A stretch of DNA of 36,109 bases, taken from contig NZ_CAIJDP010000073.1 of NCBI RefSeq assembly GCF_903819435.1, positions 1-36,109 on the forward strand, given 5' to 3'. A program made the translations under genes and the position numbers. Positions 1 to 8,810 of the stretch are shown here, in pieces; within the stretch, counting starts at the first letter, position 1; each line of letters begins with the position of its first letter. The notes below the pieces were generated by a model, which saw nothing but the letters and a program-made list of their open reading frames with translations, was not told the origin of the DNA and ran no database searches. The stretch comes from Flavobacterium salmonis. Its GTDB lineage: Bacteria > Bacteroidota > Bacteroidia > Flavobacteriales > Flavobacteriaceae.

Positions 1-616
1 GATGATAATTCAAATTTCATTCTTGAATGAAATAGAAAGAGGGACTTTCAGTCCCTCGTCAAACAAACCTCTGCACTTTCAGTGCAGAGTGGTTTAGTTA
101 GCTAAAATCTTTTTAATGTTACTTCGCTTTGCATGTTAAACTTTTGATATACACTTAGGTAGTTCTGTAAGTGATTCATTATCATTTATTTATTGTGATT
201 TAATTCCATCTAGTTGTCAATCTTTATAGAGGTTTTGGTTCTTAAACACAATACTAACTCTTAATTGTTTGATTATCAAACAATAACTAATCGAATAACT
301 CAGTTAAACTTTTTCGTACAATATTTTGCTTCTTCTGTAACACTAATTCCTCTGTCTCATAACATTTTTTGATAAAGAGTTTAGTATGATGTATAGTTTT
401 ACTCTTGAAAAACAATGAATTGCGACCCATTTTTTTCATTAATATTCCAAGACTATTATTTGTATTAGGTTAAAAACAGCATGTTTTACATAATAGTAAA
501 ATGTTTTTGGGATTATTTATTTTCTAATAAAAAATGGTAAATGGAGTCCAGAAACCATTTTAAAAACGGGGCAGATCTGAAAAGCCTTAAGAGTAGGGAA
601 TTAAAAACTAGAAATT
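1..616. other. Intergenic region upstream of LamG gene
   Basis: No convincing gene is visible on either strand. It holds two tandem dyads near its left edge (39-89, listed separately). It also holds a perfect hairpin, ATTGTTTGA-tta-TCAAACAAT, at 264-284, which has no T-tract and could be an operator or an RNA hairpin. I found no perfect TAnnTTTG box close to the gene at 617, so the promoter of that gene is not assigned. Confidence 0.6.
39..89. repeat. Tandem REP-like dyads
   Basis: Two adjacent hairpins share the core ACTTTCAGT: GAGGGACT-ttc-AGTCCCTC at 39-57 and CTCTGCACT-ttc-AGTGCAGAG at 69-89. The order (a GGG..CCC dyad followed by a CTGCA..TGCAG dyad) matches the pair at 35920-35947 in front of the IS200-type transposase. 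This suggests a REP/BIME-like sequence or the end of a tyrosine-transposase element lying to the left of the window. No T-tract follows, so a plain terminator is less likely. Confidence 0.6.
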
Positions 617-2713
617 ATGAATGTAACATTAACTCCACGTTGGGCATCCAGTGCATTACAACTTTCAAATAATGATTATGTTGATTGTGGAATGCCTTTA
701 GTTTTGTCTAATCTTAATTCTTTTACATTAGAAGCGTGGGTAAATCCTGCCAATTTGATTGGTTTTCAGTCCATTGTTGGAAATGTAGATAATGCCATAG
801 GAGGTCAATATCAATTATTTTTGAGCGATGGCTATGTCTGTGCGTACGTAGGTATAGTTCCTTACTTAATACAATCTCCGGAACCTATTACAGTAAATGA
901 ATGGCATCATTTAGCTTCAACATTTGATAGTGATACTTCAACACTTACCTTATATGTCGATGGAAATGCAGTTGCGCAAAGTGTTTTTTCGGGAAAGCTT
1001 CCTAAAAACGGAGTTAATGTATTGGTAGGTGCAGTAATGCAACAGAGTACGCCTACATGGTATTTGCAAGGTCAGCTAGGACGTGTAATGATATGGAATA
1101 GTGTTAGGGATACTGAGGCTATATTAAACGACTCTGTACAGGTTAATATCTATAAAGCTACAGAAAATGAAGATCTTGTTTTTTACGTAGATTTTTCTGT
1201 AATGCCTAGTGTCGATAGCTCTGGTAATAATATTCCACTCTCTTATAAAAATGACGCTCAATACAGTTTTAATGTTCCGTCAGTAGTATTAGGTAATAAT
1301 GGTTATGTAGATTGTGGCAGTTCACCTGATTATAGCATTCCCGATAATTTGCCATATACAATAGAGGGATGGTTTTTTCCTACCTCAATTAGTAACGGAA
1401 CATTGATTAGTTACGGATTAAATGGTTCATGGGAATATAAAGTTTCTTACAGTAACAATCAGATTACTGGTCAGAGAAATTCTGATTCGCTTCAAATTGT
1501 TTCTAATGATGCTGTAATTCCTTATAGTTATTATCATTTTGCTCTTACGTATGACGACACGGTTAAAGCCTTAAGTCTTTATATCAATGGTAATCTACAA
1601 TGTGTTGATTACTTTCCATCACCAGTAACTTCTGTACCAAATGGTAAGGTGTTAGTTGGCGCACAATACAATAATTCTGGATTGCCTACCAGTTTTTTTA
1701 ACGGGGCAATACAAAATATACGAATCTGGTCTGTGTGTTTAGAGCAATCAGAAGTTTTTCAGTGGATGCGTAATGATGTGGTAAATGATAATAGATTGAT
1801 TTCTAATTATGATTTTACTGTTAATCCACCTATTGATAGTACTGATAAAGCAGTCCTTGAACTAATTGGTAGCGCATCTCAAACATTGCAGCAAATAAAT
1901 GTTCCTGTTAGTGAGCCCTATGCTCAATTAGGAATACCACAATCTATAAACGCAATTTATCTTAACCAAGATAGTGAAGCTCCATTACCTCCTCCAGCAA
2001 GTACTTTGTTTGCTAAGCAACCGCAACTATGGTCAGAGGATCATAAGGAAGAAAGCTGGTCTCAGTTTGTAGAACACATGAATATTACAAACGATGGTAG
2101 CAAAAAAACAAAATTTAGAGAGCAATTTGATAGTTCTTATGAAAAAGCTCGTAAAACAATAGAAGACAATCCTAATCTTTCCAAAGTATTCACAAGAACT
2201 GATGCAAACGGTATGACCCGTATTATGCATCATGGTTTAAGAGGTGATACACTAGTTTATGAAGGCGCAATAGGTGCTGAGTCTGATTGTATGCTTTGGT
2301 GGATACAATTTATTTTCCTGCTCACAGTAGGCTTTTTTCAAGCATTGGGATTATTACCTACTACAGGCAATATCGCTACAAGGATATACAATCTTGTAAG
2401 AGCAAATGCTACGGTAATGAATGCTCTTACTTCGCTTACTGGAAAAGCAATAACGGCAACTAGTGCAATTGGTTTAATGGGAATAATTTACAGACAAGGT
2501 TTAATGTGGACTATAATAAAATTCGTTTTAACCTCCGCAGGTTGGTATGCTCTTTTTTGGATATTACGAAAAGTAATTGCAATTGTTACTGGACTTGAAG
2601 CAGCAGCCATACTTGCCGGTTTTATTGTATGGGCTTCACAACTTACTATTCTTTCGCTGGAGTACAACACCACTTGTGGACTACATGCACAACAGCAACC
2701 CGCAATGGTATAA
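617..2713 (+). CDS. Double LamG-domain protein with hydrophobic C-terminus
   Basis: 698 aa. Two concanavalin-A-like (LamG/jellyroll) domains are visible at about residues 12-193 and 222-400. Each opens with a YVDCG motif and carries the family pattern EWHHLA or YYHFAL followed by LYVDGN or LYINGN. A linker with a charged region (about 470-545) leads to a hydrophobic tail, with probable membrane helices near 558-580, 615-650 and 654-682. There is no N-terminal signal peptide, which is unusual for a LamG protein, as most are exported. The VWA gene starts 34 bases after the stop, so the two are probably co-transcribed. LamG folds usually bind carbohydrate or protein. The function here is unknown. 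The tail could anchor or insert the protein in a membrane. Confidence 0.8.
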   Translation: MNVTLTPRWASSALQLSNNDYVDCGMPLVLSNLNSFTLEAWVNPANLIGFQSIVGNVDNAIGGQYQLFLSDGYVCAYVGIVPYLIQSPEPITVNEWHHLASTFDSDTSTLTLYVDGNAVAQSVFSGKLPKNGVNVLVGAVMQQSTPTWYLQGQLGRVMIWNSVRDTEAILNDSVQVNIYKATENEDLVFYVDFSVMPSVDSSGNNIPLSYKNDAQYSFNVPSVVLGNNGYVDCGSSPDYSIPDNLPYTIEGWFFPTSISNGTLISYGLNGSWEYKVSYSNNQITGQRNSDSLQIVSNDAVIPYSYYHFALTYDDTVKALSLYINGNLQCVDYFPSPVTSVPNGKVLVGAQYNNSGLPTSFFNGAIQNIRIWSVCLEQSEVFQWMRNDVVNDNRLISNYDFTVNPPIDSTDKAVLELIGSASQTLQQINVPVSEPYAQLGIPQSINAIYLNQDSEAPLPPPASTLFAKQPQLWSEDHKEESWSQFVEHMNITNDGSKKTKFREQFDSSYEKARKTIEDNPNLSKVFTRTDANGMTRIMHHGLRGDTLVYEGAIGAESDCMLWWIQFIFLLTVGFFQALGLLPTTGNIATRIYNLVRANATVMNALTSLTGKAITATSAIGLMGIIYRQGLMWTIIKFVLTSAGWYALFWILRKVIAIVTGLEAAAILAGFIVWASQLTILSLEYNTTCGLHAQQQPAMV

Positions 2714-2747
2714 ATAAAAATAATTTTAACCTTTAAAATAAAATATT

Positions 2748-4109
2748 ATGTCAACATCAAATCCAGTGGTAGCAATACCTATTGTAGATACATCCGGCAG
2801 TATGACCTCTTATAATTATGTAGCCCTTACTGTAATTGATACAAAAGCTTTTTTAAGTAATGCGCTTCCAGGTGATTATATTGGAGTTGCATCTTATGAT
2901 ACAAATGGTCGAGTTACCTATCCTTTGACCATTGTTGATCAAGCTCTTACTGTTCCAACTGCAGCGGCAAATGCCGTACAAAACCTTAGTTTTAATGGCA
3001 ACTCTACAAACATAGGTGGTGGTTTACAAACAGCAGTAAATATGCTAAGTGCAGCTCCTGCTGGCATCAATAAAGGCTTTGTATTATTGACTGATGGCTA
3101 CCAAAATGCGGGTACTTATCCAATCCCTTTACCCGCTGGAACTCCACCTGTATATGCATGCGCTATGGGGCCAAACTCTGATCAGAATTTATTAAGACAG
3201 ATTGCAACGCAGAGTAATGGTGTGTTTTATTATGCTCCCTATGTTTATGATATGATGACTATTTATAATCAAATAAGATCACAAACTCCAGGTGCTCAAT
3301 TGTTAGCAAATGGTTATAAGAATGCGACTGCCTATGATTTTTTATTAATACCGGCAACTGTATCTGTTGGTAATGATTTGGGACAATTCTCTGTAGTTTG
3401 GACAGATCCCTCCTATCTATTTACTAACGGGCAACCAGGTGCCAATCAATTAAGTGTTACATTAGTTACACCAGCTGGTGTAACTATTACTCCTATGCCT
3501 TCTGTACAAGGTGGAGGATATGTTACATTCAATATTGATAGTCCTGCATCTGGTCTTTGGTATATACAAATAATGTATGGAGGAGCACAGCCTATTGGTC
3601 TTACAGGTGGGGCATTTGAGTATTCGCCTTCGGCAAATGCGGCACCAATTAATATGGAAGTAGAAAATTCTATAGTCGCAAAATCTGGGCAACCTTTCCA
3701 ATTTTCGATTAATCTAACGGATGATGAAAAATCTATATCAAATCAACAAATCTTTGCTACTATTACCAAACCAAAGATTAGTACTAATAATGCACTAAAA
3801 GCGTACGCTCATCTTTTAAAAGATATACAATTACCCCAAGACTTATTAGAATCTACTACTAATAATAATCTAGAAATTGAAAAATTAAATGTCTTGCGTA
3901 AAAATATGATGCCTAATACAGACATACAGCCTCAGATAAAATATGGAAAAATACTAACTCAAGGAAAAGACGGAAAATACACTGGAACCATTGAAGATAC
4001 CCTCGAAGCGGGTTCCTACAATGTTCATTTACAAGTTACAGGCTATGCAGAAAAATCCAAAACTCCTTTTTCTAGAAGTCATTTTATGAGCATTCTGGTA
4101 ACCGATTAA
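2748..4109 (+). CDS. VWA domain protein, leaderless
   Basis: 453 aa. The N-terminal von Willebrand factor A domain (about 6-180) has a complete MIDAS metal site: DTSGS at 14-18, Thr87 in NSTNIGGGL and Asp116 in LLTDGYQ. The arrangement resembles the CLCA-like VWA subgroup. The rest (about 190-453) looks beta-rich, with a C-terminal stretch LEAGSYNVHLQVTG reminiscent of immunoglobulin-like or CLCA C-terminal modules. No signal peptide or membrane segment is visible. It follows the LamG gene closely, and a metal-dependent adhesive interaction with that protein is a reasonable inference but not shown. Fold and domain call are confident; role is unknown. Confidence 0.8.
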   Translation: MSTSNPVVAIPIVDTSGSMTSYNYVALTVIDTKAFLSNALPGDYIGVASYDTNGRVTYPLTIVDQALTVPTAAANAVQNLSFNGNSTNIGGGLQTAVNMLSAAPAGINKGFVLLTDGYQNAGTYPIPLPAGTPPVYACAMGPNSDQNLLRQIATQSNGVFYYAPYVYDMMTIYNQIRSQTPGAQLLANGYKNATAYDFLLIPATVSVGNDLGQFSVVWTDPSYLFTNGQPGANQLSVTLVTPAGVTITPMPSVQGGGYVTFNIDSPASGLWYIQIMYGGAQPIGLTGGAFEYSPSANAAPINMEVENSIVAKSGQPFQFSINLTDDEKSISNQQIFATITKPKISTNNALKAYAHLLKDIQLPQDLLESTTNNNLEIEKLNVLRKNMMPNTDIQPQIKYGKILTQGKDGKYTGTIEDTLEAGSYNVHLQVTGYAEKSKTPFSRSHFMSILVTD

Positions 4110-4234
4110 CAACTCTCTGTATAAGATTTGTTGGGTTTATTATTTTCTAAACGAGGTTTTCTGTTACAGTTATCTGTAATAATAACAACTCCGTTTATGT
4201 TCTCTAAAAAACAATCTTACAAATGATGTCAAAC

Positions 4235-4280
4235 CAGCTGTTTACCTCTGATATGAAAGCAAAAACAGCTGTCTTTCTAT
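4235..4280 (+). terminator. Possible terminator after VWA gene
   Basis: The 9-bp inverted repeat CAGCTGTTT / AAACAGCTG has a loop of about 19 bases and is followed by the T-rich sequence tctttctatttt. The loop is long and the T-tract is interrupted, so the call is weak. Confidence 0.3.
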
Positions 4281-4388
4281 TTTAGAACAAGTAATGACTT
4301 GTTAATCAGTAATTTAAAATAAAAATACTTGTAGCTCTTTTTTCCTGTTTTATGGCTAACATTTTTCTTCTTGCTACATATTTTTATC

Positions 4389-4414
4389 TTGACTGATCCG
4401 ATGTTCTAATTTTG
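4389..4414 (+). promoter_or_regulatory. Candidate promoter of haem protein gene
   Basis: TTG at 4389-4391 is followed after 15 bases by TAATTTTG (4407-4414), a full match to the Bacteroidota -7 box TAnnTTTG. The spacer is slightly shorter than the usual 17-23. The predicted transcript would have a leader of about 65 bases before the ATG at 4488. Confidence 0.45.
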
Positions 4415-4487
4415 GTTATAGAAGATAAAAGAATGGAAAAATTTATTTCAGCTTGTCTTTTTGAATATTAATAAAAAATGAAAAAAA

Positions 4488-5963
4488 ATGAAAAAAAAAT
4501 CCGTTATCATTGGTATATTATTAGTTGTTTTAATTGCCGCTGTCACTCTGTTTCTTTTTAATAGAAAAAACAGCACAAAAAAAACAAATCTTTCATCCCA
4601 ATACGCTAGTGTTTCATCCGAGTCATGTGACTGCGAAACCAACTGGTTTCCTCACCAGCAAACCCCACCACCAGAAGAAGGAGATGGAAGTCCATTTGAC
4701 ACCATCAGTACTACAAATTGTATTTTCCATCAATGGTCTTGGCAAAAATTTTTGTGGCTTACAAAACCTTTACCAAATGGAAAACCTTTATTTTTAGATT
4801 CACTTCATTTAGTCAGCCCCGAGATGGAGAGTGTTAGTCCTCAATTAGGATTAAAATTGGTTTTGAGTTCATACAAACAGGCTGGTTCTGAAGGCGTTTT
4901 AATAGCCAATACCAAAGTCAATTCTGGAAACAATCCTGCTGACACGGTATATTATTCAATCCATGTGGATACTAAATTTATGAATAAAGCTATTTTGATG
5001 GCTTCTCTTATTCATAATAAAAAATTACCTTATTCCAATTTGGAGACATTTCCTGTTGGATCATTAGAATTAAAAGTTTCTTGGATCAATGCAAGTGCAA
5101 TTCCAAAAGAAAAACTTCCAGATTATTTTACGACCAATGCTGCCGTTCAAAATAACAAAGGGCAATATGATATAAAATCTATGGCATTGCTAGGGATGCA
5201 TGTGGTAGGAGTTGTAAAGAACCATCCTGAATTTATTTGGGCAACTTTTGAACATAAAGAAATGGCACCAATTTATGACAAGAAAAGTAATTCTGTAACG
5301 GCCGAAAATGAAATGTTGTTTTATGAAAAAGGGATTTCTTATGGATTACAAGGTATTATATGGTCCTGTGATAAACCCTTAACTCCAAATAAAGCCTCTA
5401 TTCTTTATGAATATGGTGTGCCAAAAGACATCAACACTGGAGACTATATGAGGACAAGCCAGTCAGAACCGACTAATTTTAATAATATAGATAACATTAA
5501 TAAATGTGTAACATCTAATTTAAAAGATGTTTTTAAGAATTATTTTTATAACGGTTCTATTTGGTTAAATTTTGATGGAATGTCTTCTGAGCAGCAGGCA
5601 AAAGAAATTGTAACAAGAAAAATTTCCAGTGCGCAGCCAGGTGATTTAGCAAGAGGTTCTGTTAATTTGGCCAATATTACGATGGAAACTTATACTCAAA
5701 CTTTTAAGAAAGACTTGCACGATATTAATAATAGTAATTTGGTAAGCTGTTTTACGTGTCATCAATCCAGTAATTTTGATAAGGCTGCCGGAGGAAAATC
5801 TCCTTTGTATTTGAGTCATGTATTTGAATCATATTTATACACTACAAAGCCTAAAGCAACTGCAAAAAATGCAAATTCAAATAGTTCAAAAGCGCAAAGT
5901 ATTGAAGAAACAAAAGTGCTTAAATTGAAACAATTTCAAGATTTTGTTCGAACTAACCAATAA
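4488..5963 (+). CDS. Membrane-anchored mono-haem cytochrome c-like protein
   Basis: 491 aa. An N-terminal transmembrane/signal-anchor helix (about 5-24) follows MKKK, placing the bulk outside the cytoplasm. A single c-type haem site, CFTCH, lies near the C-terminus (421-425). The N-terminal part has a Cys-rich stretch (SCDCETNW) and the Trp-rich motif FHQWSWQKFLWLT. These features recur in uncharacterised c-type haem proteins of Gram-negative bacteria, from memory. The last 40 residues are Lys/Ser/Asn-rich and low complexity. It likely transfers electrons or acts as a periplasmic oxidoreductase; the substrate is unknown. It has its own upstream promoter candidate and is convergent with the SRPBCC gene at 6044. 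Confidence 0.7.
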   Translation: MKKKSVIIGILLVVLIAAVTLFLFNRKNSTKKTNLSSQYASVSSESCDCETNWFPHQQTPPPEEGDGSPFDTISTTNCIFHQWSWQKFLWLTKPLPNGKPLFLDSLHLVSPEMESVSPQLGLKLVLSSYKQAGSEGVLIANTKVNSGNNPADTVYYSIHVDTKFMNKAILMASLIHNKKLPYSNLETFPVGSLELKVSWINASAIPKEKLPDYFTTNAAVQNNKGQYDIKSMALLGMHVVGVVKNHPEFIWATFEHKEMAPIYDKKSNSVTAENEMLFYEKGISYGLQGIIWSCDKPLTPNKASILYEYGVPKDINTGDYMRTSQSEPTNFNNIDNINKCVTSNLKDVFKNYFYNGSIWLNFDGMSSEQQAKEIVTRKISSAQPGDLARGSVNLANITMETYTQTFKKDLHDINNSNLVSCFTCHQSSNFDKAAGGKSPLYLSHVFESYLYTTKPKATAKNANSNSSKAQSIEETKVLKLKQFQDFVRTNQ

Positions 5964-6043
5964 TAACTACTAATAGATTATACTTTTTTGGGGGAAAGTT
6001 TACCAAACTATGGTTGTTAAAGTTGTTGTTTTTAAAATTAAAT

Positions 6044-6496
6044 CTATTGATTTTCTGCTATTTTTTTGAGCGTTTTATTTCTTTCCAGAAGAAAATAAAT
6101 TAGATGGTTTTTTAAAAACAGGGTATCGAATAATTTTCCGATAATGCCAAACGGAGTTTCATATTGCAGTTTATCTGTCATTATGGTAACTCCGTTTTTT
6201 TCTTCAAAAAAATGCTCATGTTTGAAGGTTTTGAATTTTCCTTCCTCCATTTCATCCACAAAATAGTCATAAAAATTCATTGCGGTAATCCGGCTTTTGT
6301 GAGTCAGGTAAAATCCGAAATGTTTGCCACGCCAGGTTACTGTTTCATTTAAATTGATTAAACCCGAAGTCACACCAGCAATTGCTTTTTCTTTTGAAGG
6401 AGCTGCAGATTTTTGGTGAATATCGATATTTCGTGATACGTCAAAAGCGGTTTTTAACGGAGCATTTATTTTTGTGATGAGATGAATGGTTGTCAT
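6044..6496 (-). CDS. SRPBCC family protein
   Basis: 150 aa with no signal peptide or membrane segment. The pattern of the START/SRPBCC helix-grip fold is present: an N-terminal beta strand IHLITKINAPLKTAFDVSRN, then NETVTWRGKHFG, and a terminal helix after DTLFLKNHLIYFLLERN. This fold binds hydrophobic ligands. The start overlaps the stop of the preceding gene by four bases (ATGA), indicating translational coupling. It is the last gene of the run beginning at 12854. TIGR01777 reductases and SRPBCC proteins often occur together or fused in other bacteria (family knowledge), which supports joint action. Ligand unknown. Confidence 0.75.
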   Translation of the reverse strand: MTTIHLITKINAPLKTAFDVSRNIDIHQKSAAPSKEKAIAGVTSGLINLNETVTWRGKHFGFYLTHKSRITAMNFYDYFVDEMEEGKFKTFKHEHFFEEKNGVTIMTDKLQYETPFGIIGKLFDTLFLKNHLIYFLLERNKTLKKIAENQ

Positions 6497-7446
6497 TTTT
6501 GATTTTCACTTCTTTCTTTAATTACTTTTAAAATATTGTTTTGGATATCTTTCATGATCCATTTTCCCCAAATTCCGGCATATAAATTGAATGTGGTTTT
6601 AATTGAAAAATTGCTGTACAAAATCAATTTGTATTGGTTATTTGCTATTTTTTCTAATTCATAAGTACCGTCCAACATATCAAAATATTCTCCACCAATT
6701 AAAATGTGTTCATCTAATGTTGTTGAAGGAATTTCAAAAGTATTTGCTTTTATTCGGAATTTCATAAGCTTTAAATCTTTGTATTCTGTCACTGTCTCAT
6801 TAAAAACAAGACCTTTTTCAAAAATTGCTTTTCGATAACCTCCAACCTCTTGTTTGTCTAATTCGGCTTTGATTGGTTTTGGGAAACCAAGCCACTTCGT
6901 CAACTTCGAAGAGTCTTCTTCTTTTTTAATCTCCTTAACAGAAGTTACATTATTCCATATTGTTGCATCATTAGCATTAATAATTATGGAAGTATAGGTT
7001 TTAAAAACTTCAGGGTTTCTTGGAATGTTGTTCTCAATTGGACCAATTATAAAAGGAAGTAAAACAAGAATTGATAGATTTAAATTTTCCTGCTTTTTGG
7101 ATTTTTTTACTTTAAAATGTCCCGCAATTAATCCTCCAATAGAACTAAAAATCAAGAATAAAGGTGAAATCATTATCCAACATGCCCAACCTTCCAAACC
7201 AATTAATATGGTTAAGAAAATGACCAATATAATCGGCAGCCATGGCGCAAAAAATCTATAGTTTACAGATTTTACTTTTTCGATGCTTGAGTAATAAACT
7301 GTAAGCGCTCCAATCGCAACAGGAACCAGTAAGAAAAATGTCCAAGTCATCACTGATAAAAAATCATCAAAAATAGAAGCACCAAATATGATTCTTAGCA
7401 ATAAGGCAAATAAAACGGGGATTATAATTATTTTTAAATATTTCAT
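6493..7446 (-). CDS. Membrane protein with C-terminal SRPBCC-like domain
   Basis: 317 aa. The first about 145 residues carry four or so membrane helices (about 5-25, 30-52, 70-112, 125-140). The remainder is soluble and has the rhythm of an SRPBCC domain: a start strand TYTSIIINANDATIWNNVTS, a central FNETVTEYK, and TYELEKIANNQYKLILYSNF leading into a final amphipathic helix. This is a membrane-tethered version of the protein encoded next at 6044-6496, with which it overlaps by 4 bp. Function is not known; a role in sensing or carrying a lipid-like ligand at the inner membrane is inference. Confidence 0.65.
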   Translation of the reverse strand: MKYLKIIIIPVLFALLLRIIFGASIFDDFLSVMTWTFFLLVPVAIGALTVYYSSIEKVKSVNYRFFAPWLPIILVIFLTILIGLEGWACWIMISPLFLIFSSIGGLIAGHFKVKKSKKQENLNLSILVLLPFIIGPIENNIPRNPEVFKTYTSIIINANDATIWNNVTSVKEIKKEEDSSKLTKWLGFPKPIKAELDKQEVGGYRKAIFEKGLVFNETVTEYKDLKLMKFRIKANTFEIPSTTLDEHILIGGEYFDMLDGTYELEKIANNQYKLILYSNFSIKTTFNLYAGIWGKWIMKDIQNNILKVIKERSENQK

Positions 7447-7494
7447 TGGTTTAGTTTTGTTTAGTTTTTTTGTAAAATAGTATCATTATTGTGG

Positions 7495-7899
7495 TCATGA
7501 TTGTTCCTCATGTTTGAAATTTAAGTTAAAAATTGACCCAGTAATAATTGATGAAATCAAATAAGAAATGGCTATGAAATGCGATAAAGTACCGCCTATG
7601 AAGGCTGTAGTTATAAAAACCCCAATTGCGGTTATTAAAATTAAAATGGCTTTCGAAAACAAAATCGGTAAATCTTTAGTGGAAAAATAATAATAAACAA
7701 AAGCATATACTATATATGTTGGTATTGAAAAGATAAGGCTGGCGATAAGTACTACGGGATAAAATTCTAATAAGCCAAACGATAGATTAAATCCTAAAAC
7801 AGGAATAAATGCGATTATTTGTGAGACAACTGGGCCTATTAACAGATTAAAAATCCAATGTTTAAATAAATAACTCCAATCTGTTTTTTGTGTTTTCAT
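7495..7899 (-). CDS. Small membrane protein, unknown
   Basis: 134 aa, four predicted membrane helices (about 13-35, 40-70, 83-100, 104-125), starting MKTQKTDWSYLFKHW. The start overlaps the stop of the TIGR01777 reductase gene by four bases (7896-7899), so it is translated from the same message. I do not recognise a named family. A partner function for the neighbouring reductase or SRPBCC proteins is possible. Confidence 0.6.
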   Translation of the reverse strand: MKTQKTDWSYLFKHWIFNLLIGPVVSQIIAFIPVLGFNLSFGLLEFYPVVLIASLIFSIPTYIVYAFVYYYFSTKDLPILFSKAILILITAIGVFITTAFIGGTLSHFIAISYLISSIITGSIFNLNFKHEEQS

Positions 7900-8810
7900 T
7901 TGTGCAATAAATTTTTAAAAGCTTCATCAATAGCTCTAAACTTAAATTGAAACCCATTTTCTAAAAGTCGTTTCGGAATCACATTTCGACTTTTTAAAAC
8001 CAATTCGGTTTCTGTTCGAATAAAAAAAGAGCCGATTTCCAATAAAAAATTACTCATCGGAATTCCGAAAGAAAAACCAACCGTTTTTCGAAGTTTCTGC
8101 ATGAAGTCTACATTTCGAATGGGTTCCGAAGAAACGACATTAATAACGCCTATGATTTCTTTTTGAATGATAAAATCAACCGCATTCGCAAAATCCTCTT
8201 CGTGAATCCAGCTGACAAACTGATTACCTTTTCCTTGTTTCCCTCCAAAACCAATTTTTGCCAAAGTTTTCAACGGAATAAATGCACCTCCTTTTTTTCC
8301 TAACACTATTGAAGTTCGCAAAGCGGTTTTTAAAGTATTCGGTGTTTCTGTTTTAAAGAATGCTTTTTCCCATGAAAGCGCCACATTGATAGAAAAATCG
8401 TTTCCAATTTCGCCATCATTTTCATCCATTTGTTTGTCTAAAGAGAAACGATAAATGGTTGCGGTTGAAGAATTCAGCCAGTGCTTCGGTGGGTTTTGAC
8501 AATTTAAAACTGCTTTGTTCAGGATTTTGGTACTTTCAATTCTGGAGAGCAAAATTTCTTTTTTATTTTTTTGAGTATAACGGCAATCGACAGATTTACC
8601 CGCCATATTGATTAAGACAGCAGCGTTTTCCAGTTCTTTTTCCCAGCCGGAGAAAGTTCTGGCATTCCAGTTTACATATTTAATTCCGTCGATTGTTTTT
8701 GAGTTTCCTCTTGTCAGAATTACGATTTCATCAAATTGATTTTTAAAATGATTTACCAAAACCTGTCCTAAAAAACCCGTTCCGGCTGCGATAATGAGTT
8801 TTTTCATCAT
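7896..8810 (-). CDS. TIGR01777 family SDR epimerase/reductase
   Basis: 304 aa. The N-terminal Rossmann motif (IIAAGTGFLGQVL) has the glycine pattern of extended short-chain dehydrogenases. INMAGKSVDCRY, LSRIESTK and the SSTATIYRF segment follow, all characteristic of the TIGR01777 / YfcH-SulA-like group. The C-terminal domain includes VNVVSSEPIRNVDFMQ and ends in the usual DUF1731-like tail with IPKRLLENGFQFKF. It probably binds NAD(P)H; the substrate is unknown across the family. The start (ATGATG at 8810) overlaps the stop of the DCC gene by one base (TAATG). The second ATG at 8807 is an equally good start. Confidence 0.85.
   Translation of the reverse strand: MMKKLIIAAGTGFLGQVLVNHFKNQFDEIVILTRGNSKTIDGIKYVNWNARTFSGWEKELENAAVLINMAGKSVDCRYTQKNKKEILLSRIESTKILNKAVLNCQNPPKHWLNSSTATIYRFSLDKQMDENDGEIGNDFSINVALSWEKAFFKTETPNTLKTALRTSIVLGKKGGAFIPLKTLAKIGFGGKQGKGNQFVSWIHEEDFANAVDFIIQKEIIGVINVVSSEPIRNVDFMQKLRKTVGFSFGIPMSNFLLEIGSFFIRTETELVLKSRNVIPKRLLENGFQFKFRAIDEAFKNLLHK

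Larger units (their letters stand above)
4110..4487. other. Intergenic region between VWA and haem protein genes
   Basis: No gene seen. It contains two inverted repeats: CAGCTGTTT (4235-4243) with AAACAGCTG (4263-4271), and AACAAGT-aatg-ACTTGTT (4286-4303). It also contains a likely promoter at 4389-4414 for the downstream gene. The region therefore appears to separate two transcription units. Confidence 0.5.

Noticed and set aside
264..284. Rho-independent terminator
   Set aside because: The hairpin is perfect but AT-rich and lacks a following T-tract, so it is mentioned only as a hairpin.
3462..3701. Open frame opposite the VWA gene
   Set aside because: It is a low-complexity antisense frame within a well-supported coding region, and its protein shows no recognisable features.
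4478..4487. Earlier ATG before the haem protein gene
   Set aside because: It is ten bases upstream and therefore out of frame with the long coding region.
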